64,000 bases of DNA, from assembly GCA_002104535.1 (NCBI GenBank), contig NBOG01000009.1, positions 99,774 to 163,773 on the forward strand. The letters run 5' to 3'. The position numbers were made by a program, and so were the translations under genes. The notes under the pieces were generated by a model. That model was not told the DNA's origin, made no database searches, and saw only the letters and a program-made list of their open reading frames with translations. Positions 27,317 to 35,588 of the stretch are shown piece after piece (the first letter of the stretch is position 1; each line of letters opens with the position of its first letter). This DNA is from Cognaticolwellia sediminilitoris. GTDB taxonomy: Bacteria; Pseudomonadota; Gammaproteobacteria; Enterobacterales; Alteromonadaceae.

Positions 27317-29488
27317 ATGCGTATTTCTTCTCTTTTTCAACCTGCTTTGATCGCTTTATCTGTTGTTAGTGCTATTTCAAATCATGCCACCGCAGATGAC
27401 GACATGGAACATTTAGCTATTTTTGGTAGCTCTCATGCTGTTAATGATGTGCCAGGTAGTGCGCACATGCTTTCTCAAGCTGAATTAGAAAAATTTGATT
27501 TCACCGATATCATGCGAACATTAACCTCTATCCCGGGTGTTTATGTACTAGAAGAAGATGGTTATGGTTTACGTCCAAACATTGGTATGCGTGGAACTGG
27601 ACAAAATCGCAGTGAAAAAGTCACCATTATGGAAGACGGTGTTTTAGCAGCACCTGCGCCATATTCAGCACCGTCAGCTTATTACTTTCCAACGGCGGGC
27701 CGCATTCAACAAATTGAAGTATTAAAAGGTACGTCAAGCGCTATGTACGGACCTCGTACGACAGGTGGCGTGGTTAACATGTTATCTCGTACCATTCCAA
27801 ATGAAGATTTAGCCGGACAAGTAAATTTAAGTGCAGGGCAAGATGGCTTTGCTAAAGCGCATGCTTATGTTGGTGGCTCAGGTAAAAATGTTTCATCAGT
27901 ATTTGAAGTGTTTCGTTATCAAGCAGACGGTTTTAAAAATGTAAACCATACTGGTGCTGACACTGGTTTTGTAAAAAATGACATCATGGCAAAAGTGATG
28001 ATCAACAGTGATAGCGATGCAAAATACTATCAAGAGTTAGAGTTTAAATTAAAATATTCAGATGAAAATTCTGACGAAACTTACATGGGTTTAACAGCCG
28101 ATGATTTTAAAGCGAATCCTTATACTCGTTATTCAGCTTCGCAGCTTGATAACATGGATACTAGTCATAAACAATTTCAAGTTAATCACCATATTAAATT
28201 GTCGGACCGCTTTACTTTAGGGACGTCTGCGTACTACAACGAATTTAGCCGTAACTGGTATAAAACCAATAAAGTTAATGGTGAAAGTTTAAGCGGTGGC
28301 GGCATTGATATCGCCGCAGCATTTGATCAAGATAGCAACAATAAATTACTCAATGTTGAAGTTAAAGCCAATAGTCGCGATTACCTTTCAAAAGGCATTC
28401 AAACGACTTTAGATGCTGATTTTGGTGATCATCAAGTGAAATTTGGTGCCCGTTATCATGAAGATGAAATGGACCGTTTCCAATGGGTTGATAACTACGC
28501 GATGGACGATAGTTATGAAATGGCCTTAATTACCGCTGGCATTCAAGGTACTGATTCTAATCGTATTGATTCAGCAGAGGCTGTTGCGTTATTTGTTCAA
28601 GATGAATATACCGTAGGTAACTTTATTATAAACGCAGGTTTACGTTATGAAGATATGACTATTTCACGTAAAGACTGGGATAAAGGCGTAATAGATAGAA
28701 ATGAACCACTAAAGAAAGATGTTAGTAATAGCGTCGAGGTATTATTACCATCACTGGCAGTGACTTACCGTGTTAATAATGAATTAATTATTATCGGTGG
28801 TGTTCAAAAAGGCTTCGCGCCGCCAGCGCCGGGAAATAATAAATCAGAAAATGAAGAAAGCATTAACTACGAGCTAGGTTTACGCTTTAATCAAGATGCA
28901 TTACAAGCTGAAGCGTTATTTTTCTACTCAGATTACGACAACATGCATGGCAATTGCACAGCAAGTCAAGGTTGTGATGAAGAGCTTATAGGAAATCAAT
29001 ATAACGCCGGCGCCGTTGAGGTTTCTGGTTTAGAAGTTAAAACAGGCTATATGTTTTCAACTGGTGAAATATCAATACCGGTTGATTTAACTTATACCTA
29101 TACAGATACCGAGTTCCAAAATTCGTTTGCATCAGGACTAGATACTTGGGGCGATGTTGTAGTGGGTGATGAATTACCCTACGTACCTCAAAACCAATTA
29201 CAATTTAGTGTTGGCCTACTTGGTGAAAAATGGCGTAGTGATATTTTAGTGCGTTACATGGATCAAATGCGAACAACTGCTGGCCAAGGTGCTTTTACAG
29301 AAGATAAAGTGATTGATAGCCGTACTGTGGTTGATTTAGCTGCACATTATAACCTTTCAGAGCATCAAGAAATCACCTTCAATGTTGATAACTTGCTTGA
29401 TAAAGAATACATGGCAACACGTGCTCACGGCTCAATAATGGCAGGTAAGCCTCGCAGTGTAACCTTAGGTTATAAGTATAGTTTTTAA
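27317..29488 (+). CDS. TonB-dependent outer-membrane receptor, FecA-like
   Basis: A 723-residue outer-membrane barrel that imports an iron chelate or similar ligand using TonB energy. A signal peptide ends near NHATADD. A TonB-box-like MEHLAIFGSS follows. The plug domain holds SIPGVYVLEEDGYGLRPNIG, then MRGTG, and later IEVLKGTSSAMYGPRTTGGV. The last residues end YKYSF with the terminal Phe typical of barrels. The plug is close to Fe-dicitrate receptors. No fecIR-type regulator or transporter is beside it. A Fur-like site precedes it. Confidence 0.9.
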   Translation: MRISSLFQPALIALSVVSAISNHATADDDMEHLAIFGSSHAVNDVPGSAHMLSQAELEKFDFTDIMRTLTSIPGVYVLEEDGYGLRPNIGMRGTGQNRSEKVTIMEDGVLAAPAPYSAPSAYYFPTAGRIQQIEVLKGTSSAMYGPRTTGGVVNMLSRTIPNEDLAGQVNLSAGQDGFAKAHAYVGGSGKNVSSVFEVFRYQADGFKNVNHTGADTGFVKNDIMAKVMINSDSDAKYYQELEFKLKYSDENSDETYMGLTADDFKANPYTRYSASQLDNMDTSHKQFQVNHHIKLSDRFTLGTSAYYNEFSRNWYKTNKVNGESLSGGGIDIAAAFDQDSNNKLLNVEVKANSRDYLSKGIQTTLDADFGDHQVKFGARYHEDEMDRFQWVDNYAMDDSYEMALITAGIQGTDSNRIDSAEAVALFVQDEYTVGNFIINAGLRYEDMTISRKDWDKGVIDRNEPLKKDVSNSVEVLLPSLAVTYRVNNELIIIGGVQKGFAPPAPGNNKSENEESINYELGLRFNQDALQAEALFFYSDYDNMHGNCTASQGCDEELIGNQYNAGAVEVSGLEVKTGYMFSTGEISIPVDLTYTYTDTEFQNSFASGLDTWGDVVVGDELPYVPQNQLQFSVGLLGEKWRSDILVRYMDQMRTTAGQGAFTEDKVIDSRTVVDLAAHYNLSEHQEITFNVDNLLDKEYMATRAHGSIMAGKPRSVTLGYKYSF

Positions 29489-29507
29489 GCTGAGGTGCTG
29501 AAGGTTG

Positions 29508-29535
29508 AAAAAGCGAGCCATGGTGCTCGCTTTTT
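29508..29535. terminator. Terminator between the receptor gene and the TlpA-like gene
   Basis: AAAAGCGAGC and GCTCGCTTTTT pair around CATGGT. T-runs on both strands allow it to serve both convergent genes. Confidence 0.9.
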
Positions 29536-29565
29536 GCTTTGCTAGATTAGTATTGTTTTTTAGGT

Positions 29566-30057
29566 TTATTTAAGGCCGGCGGAAGTACTCAGCAGTGCTT
29601 TGATTTCAGCCTCGTAGCTGAGTTGCTTTTTTTGATTAAAACCGACATGAGCACTGACAATTTTCCCATTGCGATTTATAATAAAGCTACTTGGCATGCC
29701 TTTCAGTTGATACTTTTTAGCTATTAGTCCTTTAGGATCATAAATCACCGGAAAGTTAGCAGGAATTTCTGTTAAAAATTCATCGGCTAGTGTTTTGCTG
29801 TGGTCTAAATTGACACTCAAAATAGTTAACCCTTGGTCTTGGTATTGCGCCTTTAAGCTATTTAGCCACGGAAATGACTTCCGGCAAGGTATGCACCAAG
29901 AAGCCCAGAAATCGATATAAATAACATTACCTTTTTCTGTTTTGACAAGTTGTTCTAACTGTTGAATCGAAGTGGCATCAGGACTTTCTTCAGACCAAAC
30001 AGGCGTCGAAAATATAAATAAGATGCTAAGTAAAAAGCATGGTTTGATTTGTTTCAT
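29566..30057 (-). CDS. TlpA-like periplasmic thioredoxin
   Basis: A 163-residue thiol-disulfide protein, started at the ATG at 30057 because a signal peptide begins there (MKQIKPCFLLSILFIFSTPV). The frame is open 27 bases further. The redox motif is C55-I-P-C58 in WASWCIPCRKSFP. The cis-Pro region is KGMPSSFIINRNGKI. It belongs to the TlpA/ResA group. That group reduces apocytochrome c or protects exported thiols. It is divergent from a secreted Cys-containing protein of unknown role. Confidence 0.85.
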   Translation of the reverse strand: MKQIKPCFLLSILFIFSTPVWSEESPDATSIQQLEQLVKTEKGNVIYIDFWASWCIPCRKSFPWLNSLKAQYQDQGLTILSVNLDHSKTLADEFLTEIPANFPVIYDPKGLIAKKYQLKGMPSSFIINRNGKIVSAHVGFNQKKQLSYEAEIKALLSTSAGLK

Positions 30058-30207
30058 TGGGATATTGTCATTTTTATTTAGCATTTGTGACGATATTTAA
30101 GCATGTTAAGCTGCTTTAGCGAAGGGTTAATTTTCAATAATGCTACTGTAATTAATCGACTTTAACGACATTTTATTATTTAAATACTGGTAACTTAGGA
30201 GTGTATT

Positions 30208-30702
30208 ATGGCGTTTAAAGCCTTGAAGCAATACAGTATATTTTTTCAAATTATGACGATGGTTTGTTTGCTTAGTGCTACAAACTCACACGCAGAGCAG
30301 GAGCAAGCATTTGAAAGGGATAAATGGTTAAAACAGCGCTTTGGAGCACAACATCAAGCATTAATTCCCGTTGTTGCGGTTGCCGATATGCTTTTTAGCT
30401 GCCAACAAGAAAAACAAATAACACCTAATAATACTATTAAATCTGTTCTTACAAACCTTGATAAAAATGCACTGGCTGAAAAACTTATTATCTGTTTAGC
30501 AGGAGCATCACCGAAATCAGACATTGCGTTAAATTATGGTTTAAAAGGTTGTTTTTATGAGCAGCTTAATGATTTAACTGAGGAAGACAGACAACAAAAA
30601 ATGCTGGTAGTCATTAATGCTATTGGTGAACTTTCACGAGAGGAGCGGCAGAAAAGTTTTACCAAGTGTGTTACCGAGCAAGCTATTCAATATCTACGCT
30701 AG
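30208..30702 (+). CDS. Uncharacterised exported protein
   Basis: A 164-residue protein with a signal peptide ending near SHAEQ and an AGGAG site before the ATG. The mature part is helical and has four cysteines (in FSCQQ, IICLAG, KGCFYE, TKCVTE). These could form two disulfides. I do not recognise the family. It is divergent from a TlpA-like thioredoxin and its stop abuts the stop of the next, convergent gene with no gap. Confidence 0.65.
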   Translation: MAFKALKQYSIFFQIMTMVCLLSATNSHAEQEQAFERDKWLKQRFGAQHQALIPVVAVADMLFSCQQEKQITPNNTIKSVLTNLDKNALAEKLIICLAGASPKSDIALNYGLKGCFYEQLNDLTEEDRQQKMLVVINAIGELSREERQKSFTKCVTEQAIQYLR

Positions 30703-31092
30703 TTACTCAGGTTTATCTTGGGAGTTACTCTTGTTCTGAGGTTTTTTCTCGGCTGAGAATGAACTGGGCAAAATTTCCACGCCAACCAGTCGACCAATTT
30801 TAATCATAATTGGGATCGTGATAGGAGCGAAAGGTAAAATAGCAAATATACCGATGCCAAGTCCCTTTAATATATCGACAAATTGCTGATTAGCAATACG
30901 CATTTCTTCTGGGCTTGCGTCACGTTTAGTATATCGTTTGTATATACTTAACATGGCTTTCGTTTCCACTTTTTCTTGTGCTAAAGCAATCTTTACTTGC
31001 ACCATACTGCGTTTAATTCGCATAAGTGTGCGTCTTTTACTGATGCGTAAAACACGTAGGGGAACTTTGTGGAAATGGTGCCAAATTTTCAT
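30703..31092 (-). CDS. LETM1-like small membrane protein
   Basis: A 129-residue protein with a very basic N-terminus, a helical middle and one or two membrane helices (GLGIGIFAILPFAPITIPIM). The segment that follows (IKIGRLVGVEILPSSF) resembles the end of the LETM1-like core. The start at 31092 has GGGAG upstream; the TTG six codons earlier overlaps that site. Mitochondrial LETM1 handles cation/proton exchange, but nothing here shows transport. It is divergent from ompR. Confidence 0.6.
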   Translation of the reverse strand: MKIWHHFHKVPLRVLRISKRRTLMRIKRSMVQVKIALAQEKVETKAMLSIYKRYTKRDASPEEMRIANQQFVDILKGLGIGIFAILPFAPITIPIMIKIGRLVGVEILPSSFSAEKKPQNKSNSQDKPE

Positions 31093-31234
31093 GAGCGTAT
31101 TCTCCCACAATAGTTAGCGAATGTAAGTAATTCAATTTGCTAATATCATTGTGCATATTAGCTAGGCTGCTATTTACCTACAGAAATAAAAAACTTATAT
31201 AATTCTTTGTCTTGGCTATGCTTTTGAAAACATA

Positions 31235-31276
31235 ATTTGTAACAAATCCGATCAGGCATATACTGATCAGGTTTTT
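31235..31276 (+). promoter_or_regulatory. Palindrome and small hairpin upstream of ompR
   Basis: ATTTGT-A-ACAAAT at 31235-31247 is a perfect 13-base palindrome. It is followed by GATCAG-GCATATA-CTGATC and a TTTTT run. The first may be an operator and the second a weak terminator-like hairpin. Both lie 60-100 bases before ompR. No function can be assigned from sequence. Confidence 0.35.
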
Positions 31277-31337
31277 ATCTTTCCAACGATATGCCTTATA
31301 GTAAAGCTAGCGTAAAAATAATAACGGAATAGAGATT

Positions 31338-32063
31338 ATGGGACATGAAACACAGAAGGTTTTGGTTGTTGACGATGATATGCGTTTACGTGCATTGTTA
31401 GAGCGATACCTGGTTGAGCAAGGATTTGTCGTTCGGAGCGCAGCAAACTCTGAGCAAATGGATAGATTACTTGAACGCGAAAATTTTCATTTATTGGTAC
31501 TTGATTTAATGTTGCCAGGCGAAGATGGTTTATCTATTTGCCGCCGTTTACGTCAAAATTCAAATGATATTCCTATTGTTATGTTAACCGCTAAAGGTGA
31601 TGAGGTTGACCGAATTATTGGTTTAGAGCTAGGTGCTGATGACTATATGCCTAAACCTTTCAATCCACGTGAACTACTTGCCCGTATTAAAGCCGTTTTA
31701 AGACGTAGAGTACAAGAAGCGCCGGGAGCTCCTTCTCAAGAAGAAAACATAATTTCTTTTGGCGACTATCAGCTCAATTTAGGTACACGAGAAATGCTTA
31801 AAGGTGATGTAAATATGCCATTAACCAGTGGTGAATTTGCCGTACTTAAAGCCTTGATCACGCATCCTAGAGAACCTCTATCTCGTGATAAGTTAATGAA
31901 TTTAGCACGAGGAAGAGATTACTCGGCACTAGAGCGTAGTATCGATGTACAAGTTTCACGCTTGCGTCGTATGCTTGAAGTGGATCCGGCAAAGCCTCGT
32001 TATATTCAAACCGTTTGGGGTTTAGGTTATGTATTTGTTCCTGAGGGTAAATCTGCAGCATAA
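31338..32063 (+). CDS. ompR: Response regulator OmpR
   Basis: DNA-binding regulator of the envelope osmolarity response, 241 residues. The receiver domain has the acidic pocket VVDDD, phospho-acceptor D56 (VLDLMLPGEDG) and K106 (PKPFNPREL). The C-terminal winged helix has SRDKLMNLARGRDYSALERS and ends RYIQTVWGLGYVFVP. It is followed after 43 bases by envZ. Next to pckA, as in E. coli. It probably controls porin and surface genes here too (inference). Confidence 0.96.
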   Translation: MGHETQKVLVVDDDMRLRALLERYLVEQGFVVRSAANSEQMDRLLERENFHLLVLDLMLPGEDGLSICRRLRQNSNDIPIVMLTAKGDEVDRIIGLELGADDYMPKPFNPRELLARIKAVLRRRVQEAPGAPSQEENIISFGDYQLNLGTREMLKGDVNMPLTSGEFAVLKALITHPREPLSRDKLMNLARGRDYSALERSIDVQVSRLRRMLEVDPAKPRYIQTVWGLGYVFVPEGKSAA

Positions 32064-32106
32064 AATGATTAACTTATTTAATGAGAGCCTAACTTAGTAG
32101 AAGTAT

Positions 32107-33405
32107 ATGAAAATATTGCCACGTAGTGCCTTTGGACAAACGGTGCTATTAATTGGTGTTTTATTGTTAATTAATCAAGTCGTTTCGTTTATATCGATGT
32201 CGATATACATCATCCAACCTAATGCTCAGCAGGTTAACCAGCTATTGGCTAAACAGGTTAGGGTTGTGTTTATTGATATCGCTGATGAGGCGATAAGTCC
32301 TGCAATGGGAGAAGCGTTTCAACGAGAAACCGGGATCGGGGTTTATCGTGAAGCGGCAGCAATGAAACTGGGCTTGCAAGATGCCATTTATTACGCTTTT
32401 CGCTCTGAAGAAATGTCAATTTTATTAGGCGGACCCGCTGAAGTTAGAATTTCACAAGGTGATGAGTATTTATTTTGGATCCGTCCACCACAAGCACCTG
32501 ACTATTGGGTTAAAATACCAATTAATGGTTTAGATGAAGAAAATTTTTCTCCATTAATTATCGTCCTTATGATTCTCGGGATCTTGAGTGTCATGGGCGG
32601 ATGGATATTTGTAAGACAACTTAATCGGCCATTAAAGGCGTTACAGCATGCTGCTCATGATGTTGGTCGTGGAGATTTCCCTGAACCTTTGACGGAACGA
32701 GGTACTACAGAGATAGTTGCGGTAACTCGGGCATTTAATCATATGTCTAAAGGGATAAAACAGCTAGAAGATGACCGTAATCTTTTAATGGCTGGTATTT
32801 CTCACGATTTACGAACTCCATTAACGCGCATTCGATTGGCCACTGAAATGATCTCTGAACAGGATGAATTTTTGAAAGAGGGTATTGAAGGTGATATCCA
32901 TGACATGAACAATATCATCGATCAGTTTATTGACTATATTCGACATGATAGTAAAGACAAAGCTGAATTGGCGGATCTTAATGTCTTGATCGATGACGTT
33001 GTGCAGTCTGAAAGTATGCTAGATCGTGAAATAGTTTTTAATGCTGAACTTTTACCAAATGTACCGTTACGCAATGTTGCTATGAAACGTGCATTGGCCA
33101 ATCTCATACAAAATGCTTTACGGTATACAGAGGGAAAGGTTTACATTAGTACTTCATACGATAAAGTAAAGAAAGAAGTTTGCATTTCAGTATGTGATGA
33201 CGGACCAGGAATCCCTGAAGTCGATATTGACCGTTTATTTTTACCTTTTACTCAGGGTGATTTAGCAAGAGGCACAGAAGGTAGTGGCTTAGGCTTAGCT
33301 ATCATCAAACGTATTGTCGACACACATAGTGGCAGGGTTTCCTTGTCAAATCGCACAGAAGGCGGTTTACGAGCAGAAGTTTGTTTACCACTGATCCACG
33401 ATTAA
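32107..33405 (+). CDS. envZ: Sensor histidine kinase EnvZ
   Basis: Inner-membrane sensor of 432 residues and partner of OmpR. Two membrane helices lie at about 11-35 and 148-170 and flank a periplasmic domain. A HAMP region follows. The phospho-acceptor is H233 in [18 protein letters not shown]. The ATP-binding domain shows [10 protein letters not shown] (N box), DDGPGIP (G1) and GSGLGLAI (G2). The length and order match E. coli EnvZ (450). Confidence 0.95.
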   Translation: MKILPRSAFGQTVLLIGVLLLINQVVSFISMSIYIIQPNAQQVNQLLAKQVRVVFIDIADEAISPAMGEAFQRETGIGVYREAAAMKLGLQDAIYYAFRSEEMSILLGGPAEVRISQGDEYLFWIRPPQAPDYWVKIPINGLDEENFSPLIIVLMILGILSVMGGWIFVRQLNRPLKALQHAAHDVGRGDFPEPLTERGTTEIVAVTRAFNHMSKGIKQLEDDRNLLMAGISHDLRTPLTRIRLATEMISEQDEFLKEGIEGDIHDMNNIIDQFIDYIRHDSKDKAELADLNVLIDDVVQSESMLDREIVFNAELLPNVPLRNVAMKRALANLIQNALRYTEGKVYISTSYDKVKKEVCISVCDDGPGIPEVDIDRLFLPFTQGDLARGTEGSGLGLAIIKRIVDTHSGRVSLSNRTEGGLRAEVCLPLIHD

Positions 33406-33466
33406 CTTATTTATACTACTGTGAAAATCTACTCTCATTTATTAGAACGTTAACAATCAGACAATA

Positions 33467-33492
33467 AAAAGCCGTCAATTACGACGGCTTCT
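33467..33492. terminator. Bidirectional terminator between envZ and pckA
   Basis: AAGCCGTC and GACGGCTT pair around AATTAC. An A-run precedes the stem and a T-rich stretch follows, so it suits the two convergent genes. Confidence 0.8.
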
Positions 33493-33534
33493 ACAATTTT
33501 AACTAAATATTAAAACTCGGTTTCTATACCTAAT

Positions 33535-35145
33535 TTAAAGTTTAGGTCCGGCATCAACTAATGATTTACCGTTGTCAGTATCAGTAAATTTATTAAAGTT
33601 TTTAACAAAACGTGTGGCTAAATCCACAGCTTTACTCTGCCATTCAGATTGCTCACTATAAGTATCGCGAGGATCTAAAATGCTATTATCAACACCTTCG
33701 ATGCTAGTAGGAATATCTAAGTTAAATAACGGCAATACTTTTGTTTCGGCGTTATCAATTGAACCGTCTAAGATAGAGTCAATAATAGCGCGAGTATCTT
33801 TAATAGAAATACGTTTGCCTGAGCCGTTCCAACCCGTGTTAACTAAATAAGCTTCAGCACCAACTGCTTGCATACGTTTACGTAAAACTTCAGCGTATTG
33901 TGTTGGGTGTAAACTTAAGAAAGCCGCACCGAAACAACTTGAAAATGTTGGGGTTGGTTCTGTAATGCCACGTTCAGTACCAGCAAGTTTCGCGGTGAAA
34001 CCTGATAAAAAGTAATATTCAGTTTGTGCAGGAGTTAACTTTGCAACTGGTGGTAATACACCGAAAGCATCAGCAGTTAAGAAGATAACTTTTTTGGCAT
34101 GACCGGCACGAGATACTGGCTTAACAATGTTATCGATATGATGAATCGGGTAAGAAACACGTGTGTTTTCAGTATTTGAGTTATCGTCGAAATCAATTTC
34201 GCCTTTTTCATTTACAACTACGTTTTCTAATAATGCGTCACGTCGAATAGCATTGTAGATGTCAGGTTCATTTTCTTTACTCAGGTTGATTGTTTTTGCA
34301 TAACAACCGCCTTCAAAGTTAAATACGCCATTTTCATCCCAACCGTGTTCATCATCACCAATAAGTTGACGTTTAGGATCGGTTGATAATGTGGTTTTAC
34401 CTGTGCCTGAAAGGCCGAAGAAAATAGCGGTATCGCCATCTTTACCAACGTTTGCACTACAATGCATTGAAGCAATACCTTGAAGTGGCAAAAAGTAGTT
34501 CATCATTGAGAACATACCTTTTTTCATTTCGCCGCCATACCAAGTACCACCAATAAGCTGTACTTTTTCGGTAAGGTTAAACGCGACAAAATTTTCTGAA
34601 TTTAAGCCTTGCTCTTTCCAATTTGGATTGGTTGTTTTTGCGCCGTTCATTACGATGAAATCAGGTTCGTAATTTTCTAACTCTGCGTCAGTAGGGCGGA
34701 TAAACATATTTTTAACGAAATGTGCTTGCCATGCTACTTCAGTGATAAAGCGAACTTTCAAACGTGTGTCGTCATCTGCACCACAAAAAGTGTCAACGAC
34801 AAATAGACGTTTGCCAGATAATTGCTCAGTGACTAAGCCTTTTAGGCTAGTCCAAGTTTCTTGAGACATAGGTTTGTTGTCATTTTTACCTTGATCTGAC
34901 CACCAAACGGTATCACGTGTCGTATCATCACGAACGATGTATTTATCTTTAGGTGAACGACCTGTAAAAATACCGGTATCTACTGAAACAGCGCCGAGTT
35001 CAGTAACAACCCCTTTGTCATAACCTGAGAGGTCTGATCGTGTTTCCTCAGCAAAAAGTAACTCATAAGACGGATTGTAAACTATCTCCGCAACGTTAGT
35101 GATTCCGTATGAAGATAAATCGATTGAGTTTTCTAAAGCTGCCAT
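33535..35145 (-). CDS. pckA: Phosphoenolpyruvate carboxykinase (ATP)
   Basis: Turns oxaloacetate and ATP into phosphoenolpyruvate and CO2, the entry step of gluconeogenesis, in the cytoplasm. The P-loop-like kinase motif is [18 protein letters not shown]. The substrate/metal region [15 protein letters not shown] and [11 protein letters not shown] are present. I start at 35145 ([15 protein letters not shown]), with TTTAGGAG upstream. The open frame reaches 35235 but that extension is unlike the family. Length is then 536 (E. coli 540). Confidence 0.96.
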   Translation of the reverse strand: MAALENSIDLSSYGITNVAEIVYNPSYELLFAEETRSDLSGYDKGVVTELGAVSVDTGIFTGRSPKDKYIVRDDTTRDTVWWSDQGKNDNKPMSQETWTSLKGLVTEQLSGKRLFVVDTFCGADDDTRLKVRFITEVAWQAHFVKNMFIRPTDAELENYEPDFIVMNGAKTTNPNWKEQGLNSENFVAFNLTEKVQLIGGTWYGGEMKKGMFSMMNYFLPLQGIASMHCSANVGKDGDTAIFFGLSGTGKTTLSTDPKRQLIGDDEHGWDENGVFNFEGGCYAKTINLSKENEPDIYNAIRRDALLENVVVNEKGEIDFDDNSNTENTRVSYPIHHIDNIVKPVSRAGHAKKVIFLTADAFGVLPPVAKLTPAQTEYYFLSGFTAKLAGTERGITEPTPTFSSCFGAAFLSLHPTQYAEVLRKRMQAVGAEAYLVNTGWNGSGKRISIKDTRAIIDSILDGSIDNAETKVLPLFNLDIPTSIEGVDNSILDPRDTYSEQSEWQSKAVDLATRFVKNFNKFTDTDNGKSLVDAGPKL

Positions 35146-35588
35146 TGCGAATTCGCTCCTAAAAGTATGACGATTTTGAATGTTTTGGTTCGGTATTCCG
35201 ATTAAGGCCGCCAATTTTAGGTGATCATTGAGCAAAACGAAAGTTTTTTTTCTTTCGTTGTGAAAGTTTTCAAGGTAACTTTCAGTATTTTTTTAATTTA
35301 TAACTTTAGCATTCTAATAGGCATTTTATTAGATAGACATTATTTAGTATGCTATTGGTTAAATTATTATTTAAAAACAACAAGATGAAAGTTCTGACAA
35401 CTTGACTGTATGGTCAAGAAAAACATGGAGGAATTATCAGATATAGTTGGATAAATTTGAAAAAAAATTTGAGAAAATATTACGATTGGAAACAAAATGG
35501 ATATTTTTGACTTACCTAACGAAACTTTTACAGCAATAAAAGTTACTGCTGTAAAAGTGTTGATTAAAAGTTATTGGAAGTTTTTTTG
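35146..35588. promoter_or_regulatory. Gene-free stretch between pckA and mrcA with two hairpins
   Basis: This 443-base AT-rich region holds the pckA promoter and the mrcA 3' end. I see three marks. AACGAAAG / CTTTCGTT at 35236-35259 form a hairpin with an eight-base T loop (A loop in the pckA transcript). TGTGA-N6-TCAAG at 35259-35274 resembles a CRP site (8 of 10). ACTTTTACAGCA / TGCTGTAAAAGT at 35524-35558 form a perfect 12-base inverted repeat behind mrcA. The short reading frames here look like chance. Confidence 0.5.
35524..35558 (-). terminator. 12-bp inverted repeat downstream of mrcA, possible terminator
   Basis: Perfect arms ACTTTTACAGCA and TGCTGTAAAAGT enclose 11 bases, 30 bases after the mrcA stop (minus strand). 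The following T-run is short (TTTC), so termination is plausible but not certain. A protein-binding site is an alternative. Confidence 0.45.

Noticed and set aside
35146..35235. N-terminal extension of pckA by 30 residues
   Set aside because: The extension is unlike the family and the ATG at 35145 has TTTAGGAG upstream; the upstream ATG lacks a ribosome site.
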